NCBI RefSeq assembly: GCF_001647085.1
Contig: NZ_CP015520.1
Span: forward strand, 372,001 to 436,000
Reading direction: 5' to 3'
Length of the DNA: 64,000 nucleotides
Source of the DNA: Thermococcus piezophilus
Lineage (GTDB): Archaea > Methanobacteriota_B > Thermococci > Thermococcales > Thermococcaceae
Shown here one piece after another: positions 1 to 9,437 of the stretch (position 1 is the first letter of the stretch; each line of letters opens with the position of its first letter). Position numbers and translations under genes: made by a program. A model generated the notes under the pieces. That model saw nothing but the letters and a program-made list of their open reading frames with translations. It did no database searches and was not told the DNA's origin.

Positions 1-1
1 T

Positions 2-439
<438 letters not shown>

Positions 440-493
440 GGTTTTTCCTTGTCTCTTTATTTCTCGTCATTTGATGGTGAAAAATGAAAGGCT

Positions 494-1360
494 TTAACCT
501 CCGACGCTTCCTGCGGTGAACGCTTCGGCATATGCCTTCACGACTTCCTCATCGCCCATTATCATGAGGACTCTGACCAAATCCATGCCTTTGACCTCCG
601 AGAATTCAACGTAGAGGTACTGGTTACCCTTGCGGTAGAGTTTGACACTGAGCGGCTTGAAATACTCGTTTTTAGTCGGTTTTTTCTCCAAGATTACCTC
701 CTCAAACCCCTTAGCCGTTATGGCATCATCGAGCTGCGCAATCACTGCCTCGACCGGACACGTGCATGTACCGGTGAGCTGTGTCCTCCTTCTCTCCGAG
801 ATGCCGCTGCTCATCAGGAAGTCCGTCCCGTTCGAGTTCGCAAGGTTTTCCGTTACCTCCCAGGGGGTATTCTTCAAGGGTATCACGTAGTGGACGAAGT
901 AAACGTCTCCTGATGGTAGTTCGATGTCCTGCCTTTTTATCTCTCCCCTGTTTCCGACAACTACTGGGTAGTACATTCCTCTCGTGGTGTCGTTGTTCTC
1001 GAAGAAGACGGCACTACCGGCAAGGGTGCACTTGGGCGCTATGCCCAGCTCTGCCGGTCAGTCATCTGCGTGAAGGTAACCGCTACTCTTCCCTTCACTC
1101 AGCGATACCTTTGGAATCAACTCCAGGAAATCAGTGAACTCTACCATGCGGTTGTCTACAAGCTCTCTGATGCTCCAGCCAGTCCAAGCGTTTGCGTGGG
1201 TGAACTGGGGCTCCGTCTCAAGCGTGCAGGTTGCGGTGGAGTAGTCCACCCCGTCGCTGAAGTCCTTGCTTGGTAGCTAGTTCTCAGGTATGTAGTAACC
1301 CAGCGTGAGAACCAAAATAAAAGAGAAAACGAGAACTATAATCCTCACATTTCTGTCCAC
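494..1360 (-). pseudogene. Secreted/membrane-anchored protein with two in-frame stops
   Basis: One reading frame runs from GTG 1360 to the stop at 494 (289 codons) and is interrupted by TAG at about 1279-1277 and TGA at 1060-1058. There are no frameshifts. The GTG has a strong RBS (GAGGTGATTA) just upstream. The first 27 codons encode a hydrophobic signal or anchor (MDRNVRIIVLVFSFIL...). The rest is a soluble extracellular-type domain with paired Cys (TGTCTC). Reading through, the flanks are natural protein (PEN-stop-LPSKDF and HADD-stop-PAELGI), consistent with a Gln (or other) codon changed to TAG and Trp to TGA. I do not recognise the family. It sits directly downstream of a decayed C39-like peptidase, as if in the same operon. 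Confidence 0.75.
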
Positions 1361-1371
1361 TTCTAATCACC

Positions 1372-1640
1372 TCATAAGATTTTTACCGGGTTAATCAGTG
1401 TAAGTGTTCTGACGCTGCCGATGCTGTCTAGAAGTATCCATGCTGAGTATGGATCATCGTAAGTTATGTGAAATGTATAAGTAGTTTTCACCATTGTCGT
1501 ATACATTATAGCCAACTACTGTGATTGTATGGAGCACTGAAGGGGCCTTCCGGTTCATAACCTGCACCCCCAATGAGGAAATGGCATTACAAAATATACC
1601 AATTGGGCTACTATTTAACTCTCTCTATCATCAGAAGTGA
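1372..1640 (-). pseudogene. C39-like cysteine peptidase fragment (decayed)
   Basis: On the minus strand the residues preceding the stop at 1374-1372 read HITVVGYNVYD-like sequence (seen as HTITVVGYNVYDNGENYLY) and, one frame over, YDDPYSAWILLDSIGSV and TLINPVKIL before TGA. The HxVTVVGYD core followed by a W-rich strand is typical of the second half of C39-like peptidase domains. At least one frameshift near 1470 and earlier stop codons break it. Its end overlaps the RBS of the next minus-strand gene, so the two probably formed an operon. The family call rests on a short motif. Confidence 0.45.
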
Positions 1641-1861
1641 AAACTTGGCTGGAACTAAGTTATACTGGTATAAATCCCACGTCGTTGCACATACATAAAC
1701 CTATGCGATGCGGATCGATGACCATTAAAACCCAAACTGATCTGGTTTATCGACTGCAGGCATGCCTATATGGGGGATTAATACTGTAACGAATACACGC
1801 AAGGGTTTAAAACGCCTAACCCTTTTATACTTTGGAGACAAAAACTGAGAGGGTGATTATA
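1641..1861. other. Intergenic DNA with nop5 promoter
   Basis: No intact gene is visible. The minus strand may hold further decayed peptidase sequence (segment reading NLVPAKFSLL). On the plus strand a TATA-like TTTATAC at about 1824-1830 lies 32 bases before the nop5 ATG at 1862, and GGGTGAT precedes that ATG. Confidence 0.4.
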
Positions 1862-3139
1862 ATGAAAGCGTACCTTGCTGAGAACGTCAGGGGCATCTAC
1901 GCCTTTGACGAGAGCGGTAATCTCATCGACCAGAAAGTATTCTCGGGAAAGCCAGAGGTTAGCCTTGACAGGCTTTTGAAGGGCGAGCCGAGCGACGAGC
2001 TCATTTCGTTCCTCAAAGAGCTTGAAAGCAGAGGCTACGACGAGTTCGTGGTCGAGGATGGGGAGCTGAGCAGAAAGCTCAAGGATCTTGGCTACAACGC
2101 AGTGAGCAAGTTCCCCAACCTGGCCGGCCAGAAGCTCCGTGAAAGCCCAGAAGAGTTTCTCGGAAAGGACTGGTTTGAGGAGTACTTCACCATTGGCGTC
2201 GCCCTCACCAGGATGAGGATACAAGAGCAGAGCGGAGCAAGAGACAAGATGATAATCCAGGCCATCGAGGCCCTGGATGATATAGACAAGGTCGTCAATC
2301 TGCTCGTTTCGAGGCTTAGGGAGTGGTACAGTCTACACTTCCCCGAACTCGATGAGCTCCTGCCGAAGCACCAGCAGTACGTCGCCTTCGTGAAGGCAAT
2401 CGGACACAGGGACAACGCAACGAGGGAGAGGCTCGAAGAGCTCGGACTGAGCGAGGGCAAGATAGAGAAGATACTTAGGGCCAAGGAGACCACCATGGGA
2501 GCGCAGATGGACGAGACCGACCTCAAGATCGTGAAGTACTTCGCCGAGGAGATAGACAGGCTCTACAGGCTCCGCGCCGAGATAGAGGACTACCTCGAGA
2601 GGGCCATGGACGACGTCGCGCCAAACCTCAAGGCCCTCGTCGGAGCGAAGCTTGGAGCCAGGCTCATTAGCCTTGCGGGGGGCCTAAGGGAGCTTGCCAT
2701 GATGCCGGCTTCAACCATACAGGTGCTCGGTGCAGAGAAGGCCCTCTTCAGGCACCTAAGGAGCGGTGCCAAGCCGCCCAAGCACGGTGTCATCTTCCAA
2801 TATCCAGCCATAAACCGCTCGCCGTGGTGGCAGAGGGGTAAGATAGCGAGGGCCCTTGCTGGAAAGCTGGCCATAGCAGCGCGCGTTGATTACTTCTCAG
2901 GGGAATACATAGCCGAAGAGCTCAAACAGGAGATAGAGACAAGGATTAAGGAGATCAAGGAGAAGTACCCGAACCCGCCCAAGAGGAAGGCCAAGAAGCC
3001 CGAAAAGAAAGAGAAGGGCAAGAAGTCCAAGAAGAAGGGCAAGGAGAAGTTCAGAGGAAAGGAGAAGAAAAAGGTCAAAGGCGGAAAAGGCGAGAAGCCC
3101 AGCAAAGGTGGAAAGAAGAAAAAGGGCGGTAAGAGGTGA
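1862..3139 (+). CDS. C/D box methylation guide RNP subunit aNop5 (Nop56/58)
   Basis: The 425-residue protein is the scaffold of the archaeal box C/D sRNP. It bridges L7Ae bound to guide RNA and the methylase fibrillarin during rRNA and tRNA 2'-O-methylation. An N-terminal fibrillarin-binding domain (about 1-120), a long coiled coil (about 120-240) and the Nop domain are followed by a very lysine-rich tail (about 370-425, runs of KK/KGKEK). Start: ATG 1862 has GGGTGAT 7 bases upstream; an in-frame TTG at 1832 has no RBS. Five bases separate its stop from flpA, its partner, so they are co-transcribed. Confidence 0.95.
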   Translation: MKAYLAENVRGIYAFDESGNLIDQKVFSGKPEVSLDRLLKGEPSDELISFLKELESRGYDEFVVEDGELSRKLKDLGYNAVSKFPNLAGQKLRESPEEFLGKDWFEEYFTIGVALTRMRIQEQSGARDKMIIQAIEALDDIDKVVNLLVSRLREWYSLHFPELDELLPKHQQYVAFVKAIGHRDNATRERLEELGLSEGKIEKILRAKETTMGAQMDETDLKIVKYFAEEIDRLYRLRAEIEDYLERAMDDVAPNLKALVGAKLGARLISLAGGLRELAMMPASTIQVLGAEKALFRHLRSGAKPPKHGVIFQYPAINRSPWWQRGKIARALAGKLAIAARVDYFSGEYIAEELKQEIETRIKEIKEKYPNPPKRKAKKPEKKEKGKKSKKKGKEKFRGKEKKKVKGGKGEKPSKGGKKKKGGKR

Positions 3140-3144
3140 TTTGA

Positions 3145-3825
3145 ATGAAGATTAAGAAGCACGAGTTCCCTGGCGTTTACGTCTTCATCGACGAGGACGG
3201 GAGCGAGAAGATAGCGACCAAGAACCTCGTCCATAGCCAGAAGGTCTACGGCGAGAGGCTGATAAAGTTCGAGGGCGAGGAGTACAGGGTCTGGAACCCG
3301 AGGCGCTCGAAGCTCGGCGCGGCCATACTGAACGGCCTCAAGCACTTCCCGATTAAGCCCGGATCAAGCGTTCTCTACCTGGGCGTTGCGAGCGGAACCA
3401 CTGCCTCCCACGTCAGCGACATCGTCGGTTGGGAGGGTAGGGTCTTCGGCGTGGAGTTCTCTCCAAGGGTTCTCAGGGAGCTTGTACCAATCGTCGAAGA
3501 GAGGAGGAACATCGTTCCCATTCTCGGTGACGCAACGAAGCCAGAGGAATACCGCGCGCTGGTTCCCAAGGTGGACGTCATCTTCGAGGACGTGGCTCAG
3601 CCTACGCAGGCAAAGATACTCATCGACAACGCCAAGGTCTATCTCAGAAGCGGTGGCTATGCCATGATATCCGTCAAGAGCAGGAGCATAGACGTTACCA
3701 AAGAGCCCGAGCAGGTCTTCAAGGAGGTCGAAAAGGAGCTTGCGACCTACTTCGAGGTCGTCGAGAGGATTTCGCTCGAGCCCTACGAGAAGGACCACAC
3801 GCTCTTCGTGGTCAGGAAACCCTGA
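3145..3825 (+). CDS. flpA: Fibrillarin-like rRNA/tRNA 2'-O-methyltransferase
   Basis: This 226-residue enzyme uses S-adenosylmethionine to methylate ribose 2'-hydroxyls at sites chosen by C/D guide RNAs. A short N-terminal domain (about 1-60) is followed by a Rossmann methyltransferase fold. The SAM motif I is [18 protein letters not shown], with acidic FGVEFSPRV after it and the [10 protein letters not shown] segment typical of fibrillarin. Length matches archaeal fibrillarin. The ATG at 3145 follows nop5 by 5 bases with GGTGATTTGA as RBS. The operon pairing with nop5 is standard in Archaea. Confidence 0.96.
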   Translation: MKIKKHEFPGVYVFIDEDGSEKIATKNLVHSQKVYGERLIKFEGEEYRVWNPRRSKLGAAILNGLKHFPIKPGSSVLYLGVASGTTASHVSDIVGWEGRVFGVEFSPRVLRELVPIVEERRNIVPILGDATKPEEYRALVPKVDVIFEDVAQPTQAKILIDNAKVYLRSGGYAMISVKSRSIDVTKEPEQVFKEVEKELATYFEVVERISLEPYEKDHTLFVVRKP

Positions 3826-3929
3826 CCTTTCTCATTTTGTTTTCCGTTTTATTCTGCATACTGCTGAATCGGATAACTCATAAAAAGCTATAAGAGGGGA
3901 AAATAAAAATCCACGGCTCATCCACATAT

Positions 3930-4356
3930 TGTGGCTGGAATGTTCCAAAGTTTCCTTCTCAAGTACCCATCACGATGGGGAAGCTTACAAACGATGTTAT
4001 CGCCCGAAGATTCTTCCTGCCAGACCGGGGAAATGCTACAGAATAATCAGAGAAACCAGATGGACAAACGGAGTAACTTACCCACACTACGGCAGTAAAG
4101 AAGTCCAGAAAAACGGACACACACCAAAGGAGGCATCTATTTATGATTCTCTGCGAGAAAAACTAGGGGGTATCACCAGGGCTCACGGACGGTTAATCAT
4201 TCTGAGAAAGAGTCTGCCCGCGGCGTTAATGGATGTGAGAACAGGCATAGTTTTCTGAGAGCTTGCCTGAGGGGGTATCATAAGGCCATGTTCAGAAGAT
4301 TACATGGGTATTCGGACTTTCTGGAGTTGATTCTGAATAACAGTGGGTGTTCTTAG
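3930..4356 (+). pseudogene. IS1595/ISXO2-like transposase relic
   Basis: An N-terminal part in one frame reads RIIRETRWTNGVTYPHYGSK, which resembles the zinc-ribbon start of IS1595-type transposases (W.NGV.CPHCGS), but both Cys of CPHC have become Tyr. A C-terminal part in another frame (about 4210-4356) reads GVNGCENRHSFLRACLRGYH and then LHGYSDFLELILNN, like the family's end. The catalytic middle is missing, so this is a short internally deleted relic. No inverted terminal repeats were identified. The family assignment comes from motif memory, not from a search. Confidence 0.5.
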
Positions 4357-4405
4357 AACTAATCTCAGCCAAAATATCCAGATGGGCGAAATCCAAAAAG
4401 AAAGT

Positions 4406-5086
4406 TCAGTCACTTCTCTTTGGCAGATATGGTATTAACCAGCCCACAAAGCTGTCAAGGCTTCTAGTTTGGATGTAAAGTGTTCCTGTTCCGTAGAACT
4501 CCGCTACAAGGCCTTCGCCGCTGAAGAGAGTGCTCTTCAGACTGCCAACCCTTTTGACCTTGAAGTCCAGCCCCTCACTGAAGGCCACCATATGTCCCGT
4601 GTCTATGACAAAGCGCTCGTTGTGGAGCTCCTTTTTGTATATCGCGCCAAAGCTGGAAAGGAAAACAGTACCGCGTCCCTGCATCTTCAGGAGAAACAGA
4701 CCCTCCCTGCCAAAGAACGTCTTCGTTCCTCCCCACTTGGTGTCTATGCTTATCTCCTCAGAACTTGCCAGAAAAGCACCGCTTTGGGCGTAGATAGTCC
4801 CATTCAGCTCAAAGACTTCTATGTCGCCAGGATAGGCCGGCGCAAGACCGACGGTTCCGGGCCCGTTCTCGGCCCTGAACGTGTTGATGAAGAAGCTCTC
4901 CCCTCCAAGGACGGAACGCTTTAAAGCCCCAAAAACGCCGCCTTTTGCCTTTGTTTCGAGCGTTATTGTCGGGCTCATATGCACCATCGCACCGGATTCC
5001 GCCTGTATTGCCTCGCCCCTCTCAAGCTCTACCTCAAGAAGGGAAAAACTCGGCCTGTGCATTATCTCGTATCTCACTTCGTTCAC
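4406..5086 (-). CDS. AIM24/TIGR00266 family protein
   Basis: A 226-residue all-beta protein of the AIM24 (TIGR00266) family. Seen: the ESGAMVHM motif near residue 30, glycine-rich KGGVFGALKRSVLGGESFF, and repeated turns ending in a hydrophobic GWLIPYLPKRSD tail. No catalytic residues are known and the role in Archaea is undefined. The start is GTG 5086; an ATG at 5062 is possible. It is transcribed divergently from the HMG-CoA synthase gene, with a TATA-like TATATAAAG on its strand about 30 bases upstream. Confidence 0.85.
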   Translation of the reverse strand: MNEVRYEIMHRPSFSLLEVELERGEAIQAESGAMVHMSPTITLETKAKGGVFGALKRSVLGGESFFINTFRAENGPGTVGLAPAYPGDIEVFELNGTIYAQSGAFLASSEEISIDTKWGGTKTFFGREGLFLLKMQGRGTVFLSSFGAIYKKELHNERFVIDTGHMVAFSEGLDFKVKRVGSLKSTLFSGEGLVAEFYGTGTLYIQTRSLDSFVGWLIPYLPKRSD

Positions 5087-5228
5087 CTCAATGGTAATTG
5101 CCAGCGAGTCTTTATATACACTCGTATAGCCAATCGTCGAAAAAGCCTTTCACTTTCACCGAAAGACTTTTATAAGGTCCACCTCAACCGTAGGCGGAGT
5201 TACGTTCAACTTTTGTAGGTGATGCCGC

Positions 5229-6281
5229 ATGAGAAAGCTCTTGAAGCCCATCAAGGACGTCGGTATCGTCGGCTACGGTGCCTATGTTCCGAGGTATAGA
5301 ATCAAAGCCGAAGAGATTGGACGGGTCTGGGGAGTTTCGAGCTTCCCGATCGAGGAGAAAGCCGTTCCAGGTCTTGACGAGGATGCGCTCACCATAGGAA
5401 TTGAAGCCGCTCGCAACGCCCTCAAGAGGGCGGGAATAGACCCCAAGCTCATCAAGGCGGTGTGGTTTGGCTCCGAAAGCAAGCCCTACGCCGTTAAGCC
5501 CACCGGAACCGTAATAGCTGAAGCCATCGGTGCAACTCCAGATGTGAGCACCGCCGATTTCGAGTTCGCCTGTAAGGCTGGAACCGAGGCACTTCAGACC
5601 ACCATAGGTTTTGTCGGCTCAGGAATGGCCGAGTATGCTATGGCCATCGGTGCCGACACCGCCCAGGGAAGGCCCGGCGACCACCTCGAGTTCACCGCCG
5701 GCGCTGGAGGTGCCGCTTTCATAGTTAGCGAGAAGAGCAGCGAGACCGTTGCGTATTTTGAGGGAAGCTACTCCTACGTCACAGACACTCCTGACTTCTG
5801 GAGGAGGCAGCACGAGCACTACCCGAGGCACGGTAACAGGTTCACTGGGGAACCGGCATACTTCCACCACATAGTCAACGCCGCCAAGACACTTATGGAG
5901 GAGCTCGGTCTAACCGTCAACGACTTCGACTATGCCGTCTTCCACCAGCCCAACGTCAAGTTCCCGCTTACCGTCGGCAAGATTCTTGGAATCCCAAGGG
6001 AGAAGATACTCCCAGGACTGCTCACCGGAATCATAGGAAACACCTACAGCGGCGCGACCATGGTGGGCGTTTCTGCCGTTCTCGACATCGCCAAGCCAGG
6101 CGATAGAATACTGTGGGTCTCCTTCGGTTCGGGAGCAGGGAGCGATGCCTTCAGCATCGTCGTACAGGATGCCATAGAGGAGAAACGCGACCTCGCTCCA
6201 AAGACCATGGACTACGTGAACAGGAAGAAGTACATCGACTACGCCCTCTACGCGAAGGCGAGAAGGAAGTATATAATGTGA
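5229..6281 (+). CDS. Hydroxymethylglutaryl-CoA synthase
   Basis: The enzyme condenses acetoacetyl-CoA with acetyl-CoA to HMG-CoA in the mevalonate route to archaeal lipids. The 350-residue protein has a thiolase fold. The nucleophile Cys lies in [12 protein letters not shown] (about residue 113), and VFHQPN near 235 and the terminal [10 protein letters not shown] loop are characteristic. The ATG at 5229 is preceded by TAGGTGATG, and a TATA (TTTTATAAG, 5168-5176) lies upstream. It heads an operon with thiolase and DUF35. In Archaea these three proteins form one complex that channels the acetoacetyl-CoA intermediate. Confidence 0.96.
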   Translation: MRKLLKPIKDVGIVGYGAYVPRYRIKAEEIGRVWGVSSFPIEEKAVPGLDEDALTIGIEAARNALKRAGIDPKLIKAVWFGSESKPYAVKPTGTVIAEAIGATPDVSTADFEFACKAGTEALQTTIGFVGSGMAEYAMAIGADTAQGRPGDHLEFTAGAGGAAFIVSEKSSETVAYFEGSYSYVTDTPDFWRRQHEHYPRHGNRFTGEPAYFHHIVNAAKTLMEELGLTVNDFDYAVFHQPNVKFPLTVGKILGIPREKILPGLLTGIIGNTYSGATMVGVSAVLDIAKPGDRILWVSFGSGAGSDAFSIVVQDAIEEKRDLAPKTMDYVNRKKYIDYALYAKARRKYIM

Positions 6282-6291
6282 GGTGGTTGAG

Positions 6292-7452
6292 ATGAAGAAA
6301 GCCGTCATAATCGGTGCAGGCATGACCCCAGTTGGTGAGCACTGGAAGCTCGCCCTCCGCGACCTGGCCGTCGAAGCCGTTTTCAACGCGATGGACGATG
6401 CTGGAATAGACAAGGTTTATTCCCTTTACGTCGGAAACATGATTTCAGGCCCATTCGTCGAACAGGAGAACCTCGGTTCGCTCATAGCCGACTGGGCCGG
6501 CTTAGGAAACATCCCGGCGGTAAAGATCGAAGCTGCTTGTGCCAGCGGCGGTGCCGCGGTTCAGGAGGGAGTTAAAGCTGTCCTGAGCGGCCTCGAGGAC
6601 GTCGTGGCCGTAGTCGGCGTCGAGAAAATGACCGATGCCTGGCCGAACGATGCCACGCGTTACCTCGCCTACGCCGCCGATGCTGAGTGGGAGCTCTTCC
6701 ACGGGGCGAGCTTCGTGGCGCTCAACGCGCTCGTGATGCGCTACTACATGAAGACCCACGGCTACACCGAGGAGGACCTTGCTCTTTTCGCGGTAAATGC
6801 CCACACCAACGGAGCAAAGAACCCCTACGCGATGTTTAAGAGGTCGATAAAGCTTGAGACAGTCTTAAAGAGCCCCTACATCGCTGATCCGCTCAAGCTA
6901 TTCGATGCTTCCCCAGTCTGTGACGGTGCCGCGGCGGTGATAATCACAACTCCAGAGAAAGCCAAGGAGCTCGGTGTTCCAAAGGAGAAGTGGGTAGAAG
7001 TTGCGGGAATGGGAAGGGCCATCGACACAATCAACCTCGCCAACAGGGAAGACTTACTCACGCTCAAAGCGGCGAAGATTGCCGCCGAAAGGGCATACAA
7101 GATGGCTGGCGTTGAGCCGAAGGACATTGACTTCTTCGAGATCCACGACGCGTTCACCATCATGGCCGCACTCAGCCTCGAGGCCCTCGGAGTAGCGAAG
7201 AAGGGAGATGGTGCGAAGCTCGCCAGGGAGGGTCAGATCGCCATCGATGCCGACTATCCGATACAGACCATGGGTGGACTCAAAGCCAGGGGCCATCCAG
7301 TTGGAGCGACTGGCGTCTACCAGACGGTTGAGGCAGTGCTCCAGCTCCGCGGTGAGGCTCCGAACCAGGTTCCAAACGCTGAGGTGGGCCTAACCCAGAA
7401 CATAGGTGGAACCGGCTCGAACATAACGGTTACCGTTTTGAGGAGGGTCTGA
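6292..7452 (+). CDS. Acetyl-CoA C-acetyltransferase (thiolase)
   Basis: This enzyme makes acetoacetyl-CoA from two acetyl-CoA and hands it to HMG-CoA synthase. The 386-residue protein carries the nucleophilic Cys in EAACASGGAA (about residue 83), HDAFT near 286 and the GGLKARGHPVGATG loop with the second active-site His. Start: ATG 6292 follows GAGGTGGTTGAG at good spacing; the upstream in-frame GTG at 6283 is part of that RBS. It begins 10 bases after the HMG-CoA synthase stop and ends one base before the DUF35 ATG, so the three are one operon. Confidence 0.95.
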   Translation: MKKAVIIGAGMTPVGEHWKLALRDLAVEAVFNAMDDAGIDKVYSLYVGNMISGPFVEQENLGSLIADWAGLGNIPAVKIEAACASGGAAVQEGVKAVLSGLEDVVAVVGVEKMTDAWPNDATRYLAYAADAEWELFHGASFVALNALVMRYYMKTHGYTEEDLALFAVNAHTNGAKNPYAMFKRSIKLETVLKSPYIADPLKLFDASPVCDGAAAVIITTPEKAKELGVPKEKWVEVAGMGRAIDTINLANREDLLTLKAAKIAAERAYKMAGVEPKDIDFFEIHDAFTIMAALSLEALGVAKKGDGAKLAREGQIAIDADYPIQTMGGLKARGHPVGATGVYQTVEAVLQLRGEAPNQVPNAEVGLTQNIGGTGSNITVTVLRRV

Positions 7453-7453
7453 A

Positions 7454-7858
7454 ATGTCTAGGCCAATGCAGGTTTCCCGTTACTGGAGGCACTTTCGCGA
7501 GAAGTATAGGCTCATCGGCGGAAAGTGCGAGAACGGTCACGTCCACTTCCCAAAGAGGCCAATCTGCCCAGTCTGTGGCAGCAGGGAGATCGAAGAGGTA
7601 GAACTGAGCGGAAAGGGCAAAGTGCTCAGCTGGACCATCATTAGAAATCCCCCCAGTGGCTTTGAATACTACAAGCCCTATCCCCTCGCCCTCATAGAGC
7701 TCGAGGAGGGGCCGATAGTTCTGGCCCAGCTCACGGACATTGATCCCGAGGAGATAGACTTCGGCATGGAAGTTGAAGTCGTCACCAAGAAGATAAGAGA
7801 GTTCGAGGAGGACGGAATAATCCTCTACGGCTACAAGTTCAGGCCGCCAGTGAAATGA
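7454..7858 (+). CDS. DUF35 OB-fold/zinc-ribbon acyl-CoA-binding protein
   Basis: A 134-residue protein with an N-terminal zinc ribbon (Cys in GGKCENGH, then CPVCGS, about residues 25-43) and a C-terminal OB-fold. In the archaeal HMG-CoA synthase/thiolase complex the DUF35 protein bridges the two enzymes and helps form the shared CoA-binding site. The first ribbon pair is C..H rather than CxxC. The ATG at 7454 starts one base after the thiolase stop and uses the GAGGAGGGTCTG RBS inside the thiolase end. Confidence 0.93.
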   Translation: MSRPMQVSRYWRHFREKYRLIGGKCENGHVHFPKRPICPVCGSREIEEVELSGKGKVLSWTIIRNPPSGFEYYKPYPLALIELEEGPIVLAQLTDIDPEEIDFGMEVEVVTKKIREFEEDGIILYGYKFRPPVK

Positions 7859-7948
7859 TTCGAGTTCTTTTCCACTTCCTTTTTCCCCTGATCCTTGAGG
7901 GAAGTTTAAGATAAAACCAGTCCAACAAAGGAAATTGAGAAATGAGAT

Positions 7949-8254
7949 TCAAGCCTTCTCTATCCTCATCCTATCTACATTATCGAACTCCAGCTCAAGC
8001 TTTCCGCGCTCCATCTTGACCTTAACGCCATCTACGACGGCCTCTATTTTCCCGCCCTTTGCCTCAACTCCAAGTATCTTTGCTATCTCTCCAACGCTTT
8101 TTAAAGAGCCGCTCATCGTCGTTTCGAGGGCTTCTCCACTGCTCTCTATCGTCACCTTCAGCCTGCCCTTTCCTTCCCTTATAAAACTCTCTTCTCTAAG
8201 TTCCTCGTTCAACTTCCTCACCTTCTCGGGACTTGGTGTATCTATGCAAGGCAT
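7949..8254 (-). CDS. Conserved hypothetical protein, 101 aa
   Basis: I do not recognise a named family. The protein is small, charged and alpha/beta, with an early helical segment (PEKVRKLNEELREES) and later strands rich in Lys/Glu/Val (KGGKIEAVVDGVKVKMERGK). There is no signal peptide or membrane segment. The chosen ATG at 8254 has GGGTGG five bases upstream; the in-frame GTG at 8263 is within that RBS. It lies 17 bases downstream of the GNAT gene on the same strand, so the two are probably co-transcribed. Confidence 0.75.
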   Translation of the reverse strand: MPCIDTPSPEKVRKLNEELREESFIREGKGRLKVTIESSGEALETTMSGSLKSVGEIAKILGVEAKGGKIEAVVDGVKVKMERGKLELEFDNVDRMRIEKA

Positions 8255-8271
8255 AACATCCACCCAACAAA

Positions 8272-8760
8272 CTAACTATCTTTCCACTCTTTATCATCCT
8301 TTCGGAGGTCCTTTACCATCCTAACCCATATCCCGTTCTGTCCAACTTTCCTGAAACCGTAGCTCTCGTAGAATTTAATGGCACCTTCGTTCTTCTCCCC
8401 CACCCAGAGCTCTATCCTGTTGTTGTATTTGCTCAGATATTCCAGGCAATTCTCCATGAGCTTGTGGCCTATCCCGTGCCCCTGGAAACGTTTGTCCACC
8501 ACAAACTCGTGTACTGCACCGACGACCCTCCCCTCGTACTTGCTGTACCAGTCGTTATCACAGACTATGAAGCCCACTATTTCATCCCCAAGCTTCGCCA
8601 CGAAGAAGCCGTCCTTGGCCTTGTTCCAGCACCATCTCAGATAGCGCTTGGCATAGCTCTCGCCCTCGCCGCCGTACTCGCGCATATTCTCATAGCCACT
8701 CATGTATATCTCGATGAGCCTCTCAAGAATTTCCTGGTCAAGCTTTTGCAACTTCTCCAT
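8272..8760 (-). CDS. GNAT family N-acetyltransferase
   Basis: A 162-residue acetyl-CoA-dependent acyltransferase of unknown substrate. The fold's core strand VVGAVHEFVVDKRFQGHGIGHKL contains the acetyl-CoA pyrophosphate loop (Q-G-H-G-I-G), followed by the C-terminal ELWVGEKNEGAIKFYESYGF motif with the conserved Asn and Tyr. Start: ATG 8760 follows GAGGTAAGG; an ATG at 8775 is also possible. A TATA-like TTTTATAAAT lies about 40 bases upstream on the minus strand, divergent from mbf1. Confidence 0.88.
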   Translation of the reverse strand: MEKLQKLDQEILERLIEIYMSGYENMREYGGEGESYAKRYLRWCWNKAKDGFFVAKLGDEIVGFIVCDNDWYSKYEGRVVGAVHEFVVDKRFQGHGIGHKLMENCLEYLSKYNNRIELWVGEKNEGAIKFYESYGFRKVGQNGIWVRMVKDLRKDDKEWKDS

Positions 8761-8847
8761 CCTTACCTCACTCATCAAACTAGGACTACGGCGAGGGATT
8801 TATAAAAGATAGCTCCAAGCTTCAAGTGGAGCCAAAAGGTGATTGAT

Positions 8848-9381
8848 ATGGGGAAGGCAAAGCCCAAGATATGTGAAATCTGCGGTGCCACCATCAGGGG
8901 TCCGGGTCACACGATACGGGTCGAGGGAGCCGAACTCCTCGTCTGCGACCGCTGTTACGAGAGATACGGGCGTAAAAAGCCCGGAACCTTCAGCGTGATG
9001 CCCACCGGAAGAGAGCCAAGGAGAAAATACGCGAGGCCCAAGCCAAAGCCGGCTCCCAAGCCAAGGACGGAGAGGCCCCTCTACACAGAGGACATCGTCG
9101 AAGACTATGCGGAGAGAGTTTACCAGGCGATACAGAGAAGCGGAAAGAGCTATGAGGAGCTTTCACACGAGATCGGCCTCTCGATGAAGGATCTAAAGGC
9201 CATAGCCCACGGCTACCGCGAGCCGACGATAAAGGAGGCCAAGAAGCTGGAGAAGTACTTCAAGATAACCCTCATCGAGCGCGTCGAGGAAGTCCCCAAG
9301 GAAAAGGCAACTATACCCAAGGACTACGAGCCAACCCTTGGAGACATAGCGAACATCAGGATCAGGAAGAGGAAGAAGTAA
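8848..9381 (+). CDS. Multiprotein bridging factor 1 (aMBF1)
   Basis: A 177-residue archaeal MBF1. An N-terminal zinc ribbon (CEICG at about residue 8 and CDRCY near 33) is joined by a basic, proline-rich linker (KPKPAPKP) to a Cro/C1-type helix-turn-helix (about 75-135, ending in YREPTIKEAKKLEKYF) and a short tail ending in RIRKRKK. In Archaea the protein associates with ribosomes and may affect transcription or translation. The ATG at 8848 follows AGGTGATT; the GTG at 8839 is inside that RBS. Confidence 0.93.
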   Translation: MGKAKPKICEICGATIRGPGHTIRVEGAELLVCDRCYERYGRKKPGTFSVMPTGREPRRKYARPKPKPAPKPRTERPLYTEDIVEDYAERVYQAIQRSGKSYEELSHEIGLSMKDLKAIAHGYREPTIKEAKKLEKYFKITLIERVEEVPKEKATIPKDYEPTLGDIANIRIRKRKK

Positions 9382-9437
9382 CTGCGACGCTTGACGATGA
9401 CTCAACAAACTCGAGAAGAAATGGAACTGGAGGTTCA

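Noticed and set aside
494-1360. Selenocysteine or pyrrolysine readthrough of the TGA and TAG codons
   Set aside because: No such systems are known in Thermococcales and no SECIS-like structure was seen; two nonsense changes fit better.
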